The notes beneath the pieces are model-generated. The model was not told the origin of the DNA, ran no database searches, and was given only the letters and a program-made list of their open reading frames with translations. DNA of 64,000 nt, from positions 2,418,001-2,482,000 of the forward strand of contig NW_026944388.1 in NCBI RefSeq assembly GCF_033439725.1. Reading direction: 5' to 3'. Every line of letters begins with the position of its first letter. The first letter of the stretch is position 1. The position numbers and the translations under genes are program-made. The stretch comes from Neurospora tetraspora (taxonomy: Eukaryota; Ascomycota; Sordariomycetes; Sordariales; Sordariaceae). Shown here in pieces: positions 46,485 through 57,977 of the stretch.

Positions 46485-48757
46485 ATTTGCGGTTGTTGGT
46501 GGTTGTTGATTAAAAAGGTTGTAGAAAATCTAAAGAATGTGAAAGTAGTTGGATGTTTGTTAAAGAATGACTGTGATTATTAAGTATTAGTTGTATTGGT
46601 GAGTGAGTGTTGTGAGTGAGTGTGTGATGAGGAAAAGAAACCGGTTGATGGAGGAAGATGAGCTCGAGTTATATACAAGTTTGTCGTCGATTCTGGCCTC
46701 CTCATCGTGCCCCCATGTCGACGATGTTGTCTGTGTGAGTTGTTCGCCATCAAGCTTAGCGTCATGGTGATAGGCGGTCTCTCCTTTCTCTCCTTTCTCG
46801 GTTATTTCACGCTAGATTGGCGAAGTTGAGCAAGCTGTAAGTGGCAGCGACGGTGAGTTTGGGCGAGGGGCGTAAACGGTGAACGGTGAACGCATTCTCC
46901 ACGGCCACGGCACTTGGGAACAAGGGTTTCGAAGCTTGAACCAGCCAACTGGTGTCGTAGATCTCAATGAACCTGATGCCAAGGCCTGTCAACGCACGGA
47001 TGGTCTCCGCAAATGATTGACGGTGTAAGGTACAGCTGCAGGATCTCGAATCTGGAGACTACACTAAGGTGAGGCTAGGAGCTACACTAAGGTGAGGCTT
47101 AGGAGAAACTCCATCACAGCTTCATCCAAAGGTGCCATGCGTAAGTGCACTTATGGCTTGGCGGGGGCTGGGCCAAGGGGTGTGAAGGTGTTTCTACACA
47201 GTAGCCCACACGAGTAGGGGTCCTCGATGAGTTGAAGATGTCTTGACAGTATCAAGGAGAGGGATGAATCCATCGTGGTGGTGTTCTGATATTCCAGTTA
47301 GTGATGTTCATAAAATTTAGACGAGCGATGATGCAATCGGCATCATTCTTGGCACGTTTTCTTCAACACCAAGAACGATACCATATTGTGCAGATCAGGT
47401 ACTACAGCGAAATAGCCAATCCAAGATGAAGCATTGAGATTGGGATGTTGGGTTGCAAATGCACAACGGAACGTGCCGTTCAGGGGTTGTTTTGGTGAAA
47501 AACATCGTCCACTCTCAGGGGCTCCATCCAGATCCCGGTCCAGGGGCGCATCTCGCAGATCCGTTAACGGCTCCGCGGCTGTCGATCCCTTCCCGTTACG
47601 CCACACTAGCCACAACTCACCGTCGGTGTCACCGCCGTGTACGCGTACCTGTTGGCCGACTCTACCGACTTTTTGAGAGCCTCTTTCGCTTACTCCAGCT
47701 CTCTTGACATGACCAGAATAAATAGTGGCAAGGGACGCCTGCTATGGTCATTCAACAAAGACCGTTGCTTTTTTTGCTTTCTCTCATCTCTCCGCAGTGT
47801 GCAACCGACAAGGCGTCTGTGGGGAACCCCAGATGATGGCAAGGTTCCCAAATTGCCCAGTTGTATATTTTTGGCCAAGATTGCAGATCGTCTCTTATCT
47901 CTCCCTCCCATAGAGGCATCGCGGGTGTTCGTATCTGTGTTCGTAAGATGAAAGGGTAAAATGGCTCAACGGTCATGTGAAAACCAAGTTATTGCTGTCT
48001 CAGAGAGCAATATCAAACAGACTTGCAGAGCTGAAAATGATGACGGTTTCAAGGCGGTTGATCTTCGCCAAGCCAACTTGAAGTAGACAGGCGGGCGGTG
48101 GGAATGTTCCATCATGGAGAAAACACCATCGATTCGGGAAAGATGTGGGAGGTTTCCTCAAAAGCCAAGAACAAGCCAAGAACACCAAGCTTCTAAAGAT
48201 TCTCCGCCAAATTGTTACCAATTAGCTTGACGGCCAAGACTCGGCTCGACGATGGCGATGTTCTGGGAGACGAGTTTATCCTAGCAGTCCTAGGAAAAGG
48301 AGGCGTCCGGGGTCCGGGGGCGAGATCTTGCAGGAACAATCGTTCCGCTGCTGCCGGATGAATGCATTTCCGGCATTGAGTGTACTGGCTGAAGTACATA
48401 GAAGTGACTTGCGAGGTGCTGGCGCGAGTCGTCGATGCCACGGTCCAGATCGCGCGATATGGTTTGTGGTGTCCTAGATCGATATGTCTTCACGTTTTCG
48501 GCCCATGCTTGTGCTGTGACGTAGAGCATGTCTGTCCGACGGCAAAAAGTCACGATGGCTTCGCTTGAGAGAGGGACCCTGATTTTTAGCAAGTAGGATC
48601 ACGTCCGCCATGTTTGACGCAAAATAATTCGTGTCCTGTGGTCGAAAGAAGTCATGTACGATGTGGGTGAAGAAGGCAATGTCAAACATGTGAAGCACTG
48701 GCACCCGATTCCCTCTGATAAGCCGATCATATGCTTCCACTACAATATCAATTACAA
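46485..48757. other. Gene-poor region
   Basis: 2.3 kb. The first 250 bases are the promoter/leader of the secreted-protein gene (note GTGAGTG repeats near 46600-46625). Near 47060-47105 the sequence CTACACTAAGGTGAGGCT occurs twice in tandem. No supported gene. Confidence 0.45.
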
Positions 48758-48828
48758 GCGCCAGTGGTTTAGTGGTAAAATCCATCGTTGCCATCGATGG
48801 GCCCCGCGTTCGATTCGCGGCTGGCGCA
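48758..48828 (+). tRNA. tRNA-Gly (GCC)
   Basis: 71-nt intronless tRNA. Acceptor GCGCCAG pairs with CTGGCGC, discriminator A. A box TGGTTTAGTGG, anticodon stem-loop CATCG-TTGCCAT-CGATG with anticodon GCC, B box GCGTTCGATTCGC. T-runs begin six bases after the 3' end (48833-48838 and 48843-48850) and serve as Pol III terminator. Confidence 0.97.
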
Positions 48829-50876
48829 TTACTTTTTTCACTTTTTTTTGGAGTTTTGTTTTTTTTGGACATTGTGACAGTGAAATGAAACAAGACGTTG
48901 TTGTCATTCAAGCATAGTAGTTTCGTTCGGGCAATCAGTTCCATGTTTCGAAACGTTCCTTCCATTTATGAATTAAACCCGTCGTATGAACAGAACTTAG
49001 TTGGAAAGTGTTTGCTTTGTTTTCTTTTCTTCTCGTTGAACATCGAGTTTATGAACAAACTTAACACCGTCTTCAAATCTTGAGCAAATGAACATACCAA
49101 TCAATGCCATCATCAACTTCACTGTCATTTATACTCTTGCTCGATTCCTATACTCGCTATTGTCTGGTTCAACGAGTCAAACTGACCTTGGTGCTTTCGA
49201 AACATGATGGTCTTCAACATGTTGTTAACATTATCAATGTCTTCCAACGAGTGACTGTTCAACCCACATCAGTTACGCTCGCCTTCCATATCAACACCAG
49301 ATCATTGTCGTCTTCTAAATATTCAAGTCTTTCATGTGACCTCTTGATTCCTTATTGAACATCCTGTCACGAGGTTCCCGTTGTGAAGACCTCATGGAAT
49401 GGGTAGGTACCTGAATGCCCACATTCACTATCAGATAAGTCTCAACGTAGCCCCTTATCGCAGGCTTTGCTAATAGCGACCGCTAAACATGAAGTACTTT
49501 CAAGATCAACTGGGACATCTCATTGGCCAATGCCCGCGGCTTGTAAGTAGATAAGATAAGCACCAACAGATACGTCGATAGGAGCAGTAACAGTCATGCT
49601 CTAGCCAAAACAAGCTTAACGCGATTGCGTTGTTAGCGCAGAACGAAGCTTTGCATGTTCGTTTTGCGTAGATTACACTAACAGCATAACAGATAATCGC
49701 AACTCTTATCGCCGACCCTGCCATCTCGCGATTTTGTCCTCGCGCGGTCTGAGAAGGGAGAAGCCATCCCCAAATCTTGGCATTCCTTGGCAACCCCCTT
49801 CCAAAATGAAATGACGATGACGATCTGCACCTGCCGCCCTTATCGATAAACACACTGACCTCTGACTTAATTGACCATCGCGACCCTTTCCTCTCCCTCT
49901 TCGTGTCGGGCATCGCAATCATCATGTTTCCCGACGCCGAAATACAACTGAAGTTCACCTTCGCGACCGCCCTTGACACTCCCGGCCCTGAGTGATCCGC
50001 AGTTGGTCTCGATTCCCAAAGGGTCCAGGGGTCTACTAGAACAAAGCGAAGCGCAGATGACCGACCAAAGAGTGTGGTGTGCCCGGCAATCGCCAGTCGG
50101 TCGGTGGTGCGTTTTCCTTGCCCAGGTCGCGCCACAGGGAACGTGATTGCTACCTCTTGGCGAACTCCATGGTCCATCGACCATCGGGCTCAGTCGGAAA
50201 CTTGGGGGTTGCAAGGGGGTTTTCCAGTGTCAGCGGACACAGCAGTTCACCATCTAGCCAACCCGTTATTGCCCGTAATATGGGGGGAAAAGAATTGCTC
50301 ATCGAACTAATGGACCAAAAACTGCTGATGTTATCTGAAAGAACCCGTTTGAATCATTCAGATCTTGTGTTTCTACTACGCTTTCCCCGGATTATTTGCT
50401 TTCCCCCTGTAACGACCCTGTGAGTGTGGGCTAACCGAACGATGGCCGTAACCGCCCGTCGGCGGTGGCCATGACTTGACGATGTTTAGACGAAAGGGAC
50501 ATATGTATTTGAGGGGGATTGAATCCCCTTCGTTTGTTCTGGAATAACTTACCTTTTCGATCACCAGCAAGCATTGTTTACTACAGAGCATCATCGATAC
50601 AGTGATACATTACTTTTCATGGTTATTTGTGCTAAACACCATCACCACTATCACAGCATAAACCACCAACACCACAATCAACACAATCGACACTACCACA
50701 ACTTCCACTCAGTTGCCAAGACAAACGATACCTACCTCTAGTTGTATCGACCTCACGCATCAATCACCAAGCACCTAACAACCACTACAACACCAAACAC
50801 CAAACACCACATATCACCCCTCACACAAATAACACCAAACAACACAAACCAAACCACAACAACAACAACACCACCC
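48829..50876. other. Gene-poor region and CA-rich leader
   Basis: 2.0 kb. A 223-codon ATG frame on the minus strand (50177-49506) has no recognisable domain and is doubtful. From about 50630 to 50876 the sequence is almost free of G and rich in ACC/CAA, typical of a fungal 5' leader for the gene at 50877. Confidence 0.45.
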
Positions 50877-51317
50877 ATGGAAGACCAAGAATACTACCAC
50901 ATGATGACCTCCGACCTCGAGCGTCTCGAGCGTCTCGAGCGGATCCACCACCACACAGCCGAAATTCCTCGTCCATCACCTCCTCCCCGCCAGCAAGCCT
51001 ACCGCTGGGATCCTTCTTACTTTGATCTGCACCACGAACAAAGTACCGCAACCACAGCGACAACACAACGATTGGGGACGACAACAACCATCTCTTCTGC
51101 TACTTCGTCACCTACTTCAGAGACTGGTCATAGACCACCGAGTCCGCTTTTGTCGGGGTTGAGAGGGATGGTGCTGGCGGGGTTGGATGTGCTGCATTTA
51201 CATCATGCACATGGCTCGCGACCGCATTCGTCGCATTCGTCGCATTTAAATGGGAGCGAAAATGGGAGCGGGAGTAAGAATAGGAGGAATTCATCGGGGA
51301 GTCAGGGTGGTCATTGA
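50877..51317 (+). CDS. Small disordered Ser/His-rich protein
   Basis: Not recognised. Intronless, 146 residues, ATG at 50877 in context CACCCATGG. The frame is open for 45 codons upstream but only as Thr/Asn/His-rich translation of the CA-rich leader from a non-ATG codon. The N-terminus has a duplicated LERLERLER segment, then Pro/Thr-rich sequence, a short hydrophobic stretch (LLSGLRGMVLAGLDVLHLHH, about 90-109) and a Ser/His/Gly/Asn tail. No signal peptide. It could be a real small regulatory or membrane-associated protein or a spurious frame; the strong leader favours the former. Confidence 0.5.
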   Translation: MEDQEYYHMMTSDLERLERLERIHHHTAEIPRPSPPPRQQAYRWDPSYFDLHHEQSTATTATTQRLGTTTTISSATSSPTSETGHRPPSPLLSGLRGMVLAGLDVLHLHHAHGSRPHSSHSSHLNGSENGSGSKNRRNSSGSQGGH

Positions 51318-51635
51318 TAAGGGAGTGAGACGAGGATGAGGGAAGGAGGATGGATGGATGATTTGACGCCTTTTTTTTATATTTTGTTTCAATCAAAAGG
51401 AGTTCGGGGGAGTTTTGGGTCTGGTTTTGCATCATCAGGAAGCAAGGTAAACTGTTTTTGTTTACTTGATACTGGATAGAAGAAGAGTATAATACCCGAC
51501 CAGCAGGTCAAATTCTAAAAGCTTCAATCTCACACACAACAGCGGCATTGTCATTCCATCCAGCCGATTCCTTTACCGGCACCATGTTTCCCGTTGTCAC
51601 CCCCACCCCCGTTCTCACTCCTCGACGCTCTGTAT
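51318..51635. other. Convergent 3' intergenic region
   Basis: 318 bp between two convergent stops. Contains a T-run at 51372-51378. Nothing else seen. Confidence 0.5.
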
Positions 51636-53682
51636 TCATGGACTCCCCTCACTCTCACTCCACTCGCCCCCATCGCTCCCCTCCACAACAAACCTCTGAA
51701 CAGCCCAAAACCCCCTCAAATACGCAATCCCCAACCCAAAATCCTCCTGCGAAATAACCTGCAAAGCTGTCGACATCTTCCGCACCAAATACTTCCGCTT
51801 GAGCTCCCACCTCGTCACATCACCAGACTCAAGCACCTCTCGAGGCGGGTTCTTCGGATGCGGCGAAGCCACCATCAAGACCCAGAGAAAGATACCTGGA
51901 ATCTCTTTCCATCTTTTCGGACCAACAGCGAGGATGTTCTCATACAGAGTTTGCGACTGGGCTTCGGTTTTGAGGGCGGATATGGGCTGCATGGTAGAGA
52001 TGGAGGTGGTGAATATAAGGGCACAGAGCTGGATGGTTTGCGTAACGAGATCAGGTTCGATAGGCGCTGAGGCTAAGAGTCCATAAAGACGTGATGCTAT
52101 AGCTCTTATGGTGGTGGTAGGGATGGGGTCAACTGGCTCCGATCCTGGAGAGGATGCGGAGGCTGGTTCAATGATCATTGCCGTCAGACGGAGAATACGG
52201 CTCAGTGTGTGAGCTGCAGTGGATGTCAAGCCGAGAGCATGCATGCTCTGCAGGAATGAGATGCGAAGATCGGGTAGTAGGGGGGAAAGGAAAGGAATCG
52301 GTATGTTATGGTTTGGCATATGTGGAGGCTGGGGGTCATTTCGATCGTGTATGAGGAGATCTCGTTCATAGGTAATGGCTACTGCATGATCCACACTGAT
52401 AGTAGGGTTGTCATTAGCTTGCTGTGACTTTCGGTAATTGTAGCATGGCAACGAAGGGTGCTGAGGAAGTCGAGCTTACAGCATAAGGCCTCCAAGAGAC
52501 ATGGGGTCGCTCAAGCCTGGTCGGCCGTCTGCTGGCCGAGCGAGATACTTGAGCCCTCTCAAGTGCGCAACCAGGCTCTCTTCTTTACCCCATAGCCACT
52601 GTCCGGTTATCCACATGTCAGCACACACTGATATACGTTATGGGGTAGTCGAGAAGCTCGTTTGAACACACCTCGATAACAGCCAGGTTCATGATCGACC
52701 TCACTACGTCATCCAACTCATATACTCCGCTCCCGATAGCTCGGTTTATCATTCCCAGCACGTTCACTTTGATAGCCAGCGGCTCTGGATAGCTTTCAGC
52801 ATCATAACCTCGTTCAAAGGCTTGGAAAACTGAAGCCATGAGTATGCCAATCTTGGGAAATAGCTGCGATTGCATCATCCACGGGAGCACCTGTTGACGA
52901 AAGAGGGGTGGGGTGTAGTCTCCTTCGATTGAGACAAGGTTGGGAGCCACAAAGTCGAGGACTACGGCGAGTTTGAACATGTCAGCACCATGCCAACCGA
53001 GCGTTCAGAGTAAGAAAAGTGGACTTACAGTAATGCATTAATTCGGTATTCCTCAGACTGTCGTCAATGTGAGAACTTCCCAGACAACTTGTGATAGACG
53101 TCAATACACCTCCCAGTCCCAGACCATTCTTCAGTGACACTCCTGCGTGATTCTTTCCCTTCCCGTACTCGGCATTACATCCCCTGCTATGTGTCATCAC
53201 CTCGCCTCGATATTCAGCTACGCCATATTCCGTCGAAGAATCGCTTGCTGGGCTGTCGCCGTGGGTTTCATCATAGCGTTGCTTCCCAGCTTTGTATTTC
53301 CTGTCAGAATCAGAAACAACATAGACAGCCCACTGGCTAGGATGATGAAGCTTTTCGGGCTGCCGCTTGACTCGCATCACCAATTCCTGAGCGGACGTGA
53401 CTTTTATGCCACCCGGACCAAGAGCAGCAAGACTGGCACATGTGCTCAGTTCCAGGGGAAATATGCACTCGGCTCTTGGCCATCGTCTCGCACAGTTAGG
53501 ACATGGCTGTCCTGGTGATATCGGTGGCTGACACTGTTGCCTAAGGGGTTAACACAAAGCTTTCCTCAAGAATAACAGGATGACTGAGAACTCGCCTTTT
53601 GTTTCCTCCTCCGACATTCAGTGCACGACTTTTTGATCCTTTCCCGTCGGCTAACATTGCCATTAATGGATGAGGAGATCAT
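51636..53682 (-). CDS. Zn2Cys6 transcription factor
   Basis: Nuclear fungal-type regulator. Five exons: 53682-53596, 53533-53029, 52961-52672, 52598-52480 and 52395-51636 join in one frame to 586 residues. The zinc cluster is Cys20, 23, 30, 40, 43 and 52 (SCTECRRRKQK then CQPP...PCPNCARRWPRAEC), a complete binuclear motif. Intron 1 lies exactly between Lys29 and Cys30 and uses a GC donor (GCGAGT), acceptor AACAG; no GT donor restores the motif. A basic, Ser-rich linker follows; the remaining 400 residues are helical and resemble the Fungal_trans_2 region (LMHYFLDFVAPNL, then repeated helices ending in LRGFWAVQRF). Target genes are unknown. The neighbours give no pathway context. Confidence 0.88.
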
Positions 53683-54107
53683 CTTTGCTAATAAACCCGA
53701 TAGAATGGTTGACCTAGCCGAGCTGCACAAGCCTTACAAAAATGGACAATTGAAATGCAGGATTTCGGAGAACAACACCGAACGCATCACCAGATCATTA
53801 TATGCGACGACGGCATTCAAGCCAATGACCGGTCTCTCGGGACAGTCAAAGATACGTACCTTTGCTAATGGTGCGGTGTGAGCTGATTTATATTCGTTCA
53901 GCTGTAGGGCAGCATAAACGTGACGAAGTGGAAGGGCCTATGGAATCTCAGCCCTGGACTATGCGTAATCAGGCTCCCTTTTTGTTCCCGATTGGGCAAC
54001 AAAGCACGGAATAAACCGAGGAGATATCGAGATCAACAAAAATCGCTCCTTGGGAAATGAGGCTTGGATGGTCTGGGCACCAAGAAGGTAATTGTGAAAC
54101 CGTACTA
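53683..54107. other. Promoter region of the Zn2Cys6 gene
   Basis: 425 bp upstream of the transcription factor start. No recognisable site or gene. Confidence 0.45.
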
Positions 54108-54481
54108 TTAAGGAGTTAAATCAACATTGCGCAGTTCACTGTCGAACAGATCCTGGTTAAATGTCCAGGACGGGGAGTGCGGCCCGGACCGAGGCGAGGG
54201 CACTGACCATGGGGTCTCGTTCGGTTGTGACAAAGCTTGTTCGGGGTGGAGGCTTTGACCTCGGCTGAACTTACCGGCAGTGAAAAGTCTAGGCGAGTCC
54301 ATGCCTCCCAGGCTAGTCTCCTTGTGGGTACCGTCCATGACCGTTACGGTAACCGTTGCGAGTGAAGGGGCCATGTGGTTAAGCAACTGGCTCGATGGTA
54401 CCTGGGAAAGCAGTGATCGGACACATGGATAAAAAAAGAGAGCATGAAGAGAAATTACTTACGGTAGACATGGCTTGGGAT
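54108..54481 (-). CDS. Possible small gene with a 9-bp first exon
   Basis: Tentative. ATGTCTACC (54481-54473) is followed by a perfect GTAAGT donor; a 71-bp intron ends CTTTCCCAG at 54402, and the frame then stays open to a stop at 54108. The product is 100 residues, beginning MSTVPSSQLLNHMAPSLATV, hydrophilic and Ser/Pro-rich, with no signal peptide or known domain. A second donor-like GGTAAGT inside exon 2 suggests another intron or a different structure. It may also be a fragment of a non-coding transcript. Confidence 0.3.
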
Positions 54482-54806
54482 CGATCCTATCATCATGTGA
54501 GGAACTTCCAAGGGGATTGCCGAGACACTGCAACTTTGATAGGGTAGGAAGTAATGTATTGGTGACATAACAGATATGGGCCCTATGAAGATTATCTCGA
54601 CTCTTTGTGCAGATGTTGCTGCTAATCTACCGAATATTCGAGAACCAGATCCTTGAATGGATCATGAGCCATCAACATAAACATTACTTGTCGCGGTAGT
54701 AGCTCCTCCGCAGCCTTCTTCCTCATGTGTAAATCGGGATGCTCTTGCTGTCCGAGAAACAGGGGAGGCTGGTTCGTCCTGTGTCCGTAGTTGCTCTGTA
54801 GTGGAA
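54482..54806. other. Intergenic
   Basis: 325 bp between the tentative small gene and the stop of the GPI-type protein; 3' UTR of the latter. Nothing else seen. Confidence 0.4.
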
Positions 54807-55453
54807 TCAAAGGGCCAAAGCAACGAGGAAAGCAACAACAATGCCTCTGATAACCCTGTCCACAACCGTTAGTCATGCGATTCAACGAAGGAAGCTCAGA
54901 GAAAGGAGACAGAGTGCAGTGAAGGTCTGGTAAGTACATACCCACCAAGGAGACCATGAGTCTCGGAGGATGCAGCACTTTTGGCATTTCCAGTAGTGTC
55001 CACAGGCTTGCCGTCATGAGCAGTGTTGCTTTCCTGGGCACCCACATCTGTGCCAGTGGGGTCGATCAAGGTGACAGAGGTGGAATTGTCTAGCGGCCAT
55101 GTCGTGTTGGTGAAGTTTCCGAAAGAGGTTCCGTTCGCAGTTAGAGAGGGAAATGCAGAAGGAGCCGAGGAAGTGAGGCCGCTGCTGGAAATTGCAGCAG
55201 TGCTGCTCTCCTCAGCATCTTGCGAGATCACGATCGTTGCAAGGGCAGAGTTGGGCTCGCTGCCAAAGACAGTGACGGTTGAAAGAGCGACGGTGGTCAC
55301 GGCAGCCTGGGCATTGGGAGAATTGACCAGGTCGACGGGGACGGTGACAGTCTTGTACACGGTCGGCTGCTGGACGATGTTTTGGGCTTGGACGACAGCG
55401 ACTGGAGCAGCAGCAAGCAGCATGAGGGTGCCGGGAATCATGGTGGTGAGCAT
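54807..55453 (-). CDS. Small GPI-anchor-type cell-surface protein
   Basis: Two exons, 55453-54942 and 54855-54807 (86-bp intron), give 186 residues. Signal peptide about 1-23 (MLTTMIPGTLMLLAAAPVAVVQA). The body is Ser/Thr/Val-rich with several N-glycosylation sequons (NGT, NFT, NTT, NST in about 30 residues). Exon 2 encodes almost only the hydrophobic tail VIRGIVVAFLVALAL, preceded by small residues (SAASSETHG), the classic GPI-attachment layout. Without splicing the frame runs into a short hydrophilic tail and stops, which would give a soluble form. The ATG at 55453 is chosen because it starts the signal peptide; the upstream frame adds only leader translation. Function unknown; probably a cell-wall protein. 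Confidence 0.78.
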
Positions 55454-56797
55454 CTTGAAGTTGTCCCGATGGCGTGTTTGATGAATCAACCGATGTTGTG
55501 GTGGGAGGTGTAGATGATGCAAGCTGCAAGGAGCAAGAAACCAACTGAAGGAGACCAAGGATCTGGACTGGAGAACAAGAACGTCAATGATCTGAGTGTG
55601 CCAGGATGTGTGGGATGCGAGAGGAGAGAGACGACGAAATGACTGAACTTGAAGTTGACGGAGAAATCTCCGGCAATGGTTGTGAGTGAGGGGAAGATGA
55701 AGGACTTGGAAGGCAGGCGGTCATACAAGATGTAAGTAACTGATGCCTTCATTCGACCCTCTGTTGCTTCCCACGTGGGAAGGTTATCATGGAGGAAGCT
55801 GCTCCTTCGCAAAGTGGATGTCAGCGTCCACGTTCATTTGTTAAGATCGTGAGCGCCTTCCTCGGCGTTGGATGAAAATTTTGAAGAAACCAGTGTTGAG
55901 AGGAAGGTGCGTTTCCCCTTTGGCCTGCAAAGGCAGCAAGACCCGCACTGATCAGACCAGACATCGGGTGCAACTGCCGTTCATGATGATAACCCTCCTG
56001 GTTCTTGCTTCATTTTTGGGCGTTGAAATCGTCGTCGACATGATATTTGTGATGGGGCATTCGATCATACACCGCTCCTGTGATGTTGATTACCGGATTC
56101 TTCCATACAAGAAGGTAGGTACGCCAGGTGGAAAGTTTGATTGCTGGCGTGGAAGGCGCGAACATCAATGCAAACACTTCGTGATCGCCGAAAGAAAGAA
56201 CACCAAACCAAAACCGTATCATTAAGTCCAACATAGCCCACAGCCCGTAGAAATTACATCGCGCCACGAATAGCCATCCGTATGTTCGTTCGCTCAACCA
56301 TTCGAGGCACTCCATCATGCCTCATCGACTTGACTAGCCGTACAGCCTCCCCTCTTCTCAAGAACATGACCAATAGCCTGTATGTGTGCGTGGGTATCAT
56401 GATGAAGTCGCAGAGTGTAAAGACATGTGCCACAGACATGCACGCGTATTAATTCCATTCCATGCCCAGAACGCCAAACAAGAGGATAGACACTGAGGAT
56501 AAAGGAAAAGGGTAAAAGCAAAACAAAAGGACAAAAGCCCGCAAAACACTGATGCGATGATTGTGATGGAACCCGTGAGCAAATGCTGAAAAGTGGAGAT
56601 GACCGCCGCAACCAAATAAAAACTCTGAATACTAGAAGGCACACTCCTCCTTTTCCTGTCGAAAAGATGGCCTGCCTTGTCCAACCCGTTCTCAAGTTCC
56701 ATGGGATAGAGAACTCGATGAAATCCTGGAATAACGGGGAACAAGAAGAAAAGAAAAAATCGGAAAGAAAAGGTCGCGTTGAAATGTCAAATGGGTA
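55454..56797. other. Intergenic between GPI-type and AT-hook genes
   Basis: 1.3 kb. Contains the promoter of the GPI-type gene and the 3' region of the AT-hook gene. Short frames only; no family motif. Confidence 0.45.
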
Positions 56798-57977
56798 TCA
56801 AACCGATGTCGTTTGAACAGACGATCTTCCCTGCTCGGAAGCTGTGGGTGCCGTGTCTCTAGTTTGACCATGTTGTTGTGACACTCCTCCTCCTCCTCCA
56901 AATCCCGATGATAAACGTGGGCTTCGGTTAGTAGGGTACGAGGAGTGATGCGATGATACGGGAGGCTCCATCGGCGCGGGAAGAGACGTGGGAGTTTGTG
57001 GTTGCTGCTGCTGTTGTTGGTGCTGTTGTTGCTCCCTGCCTGATGCAGTACTCTGCCAGCTAGAACTGTAATCACCTGCCAACCGTGGGCCAATTTCTAA
57101 TGAAGAGGACGTCATATGAAGAGTTCGGGGTACGCTCTCGGGATGTGGTAACGAATGCTGCCCACTCTTGCTTGCCGCTACCGGATCATACGGACTGGCG
57201 ATTGGCGAGTACCGGTACGATGAGTTGTAATTATGATAACCAGCGCTGAGGGGACTGAGCGGCTGAGAAGTAGAAACAACAGTCCTCGGCGATGGAGCAA
57301 TGGGTGCCGGCGCAATCGGCTGGTTGGGTTGCGGCATGTTTTGGCGGGCTCGACTCTCATCTTTCTTGGGACGACCCCGTTTCCGACCGGTGGGAGCCGC
57401 GCTCAGAGCTGATGCCGGAGGAGGGATACCTGGCGAGGGGAGACCGTTAGGCCGCGGCTGGATGTTCACGGGCTGTGCTATTGGAGTGGGAAATGGTTGA
57501 TGGCCGTATGGTCGCATGGGCGAATATGGCGGCCTTTCCTCCGCGGGGCCAACTGCACGCCTCTTTGCATAATGGTCCTCCGAGTCATCGACCGAGTTCC
57601 GTTTTTGCGGCGACAGTATCGGTCTCTGAAACGACGGCCTGCTCACCATGGAGTTGTAAGCCTGAATGCATTGATTCACGGTCCTCCCTACACATTTCTT
57701 GAAGTTAGAGGCTGCAGTACATATTTTTCGGCCGTAAAACAATCCTTGACTCACCTCGAGGAATCTGAATAGAGTGCCAGTCTGGTTGATGGATGTTATG
57801 CTGCTTGATGAAGTCTATCATGTCGTCCACATTGACGCTAACCTTGATGATTTCCCCCAAGAGGAAGCGCTGTGCGAGAAGAGACATGGGTAAGCGAGGG
57901 GCGGGGGCGGGGGAATATAGAGCCAACTTGGAAAGAAGCATTCATACCTTTTCTTCCTCATCAAACGACGACTCCAT
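56798..57977 (-). CDS. AT-hook protein with Gln-rich tail
   Basis: Probable nuclear DNA-binding or chromatin protein. Three exons: 57977-57948, 57869-57755 and 57687-56798 (introns 78 and 67 bp) join to 344 residues. The N-terminal 65 residues form a compact helical module (RFLLGEIIKVSVNVDDMIDFIKQH... then GRTVNQCIQAYNSM) reminiscent of Myb/HTH-like DNA-binding domains. A single AT-hook, GRKRGRPKK, lies at residues 149-157. The rest is disordered, Pro/Ser-rich, with a Gln run (EQQQHQQQQQQPQ) and a Gly run near the end. A Lys/Arg cluster (YAKRR, about 89-92) may be a nuclear signal. The first exon encodes only MESSFDEEEK. Confidence 0.82.

Noticed and set aside
45504-46583. 359-codon plus-strand frame opposite the secreted protein
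   Set aside because: Gly/Asp/Val-rich shadow caused by biased codons on the other strand; no signal peptide or domain.
48474-48965. 163-codon minus-strand frame over tRNA-Gly
   Set aside because: Part of it (NRTRGPSMATMDF) is just the antisense translation of the tRNA gene.
49506-50177. 223-codon minus-strand frame with ATG
   Set aside because: No recognisable domain, no leader and no codon bias like the real genes; kept only as a note in the gene-poor region.
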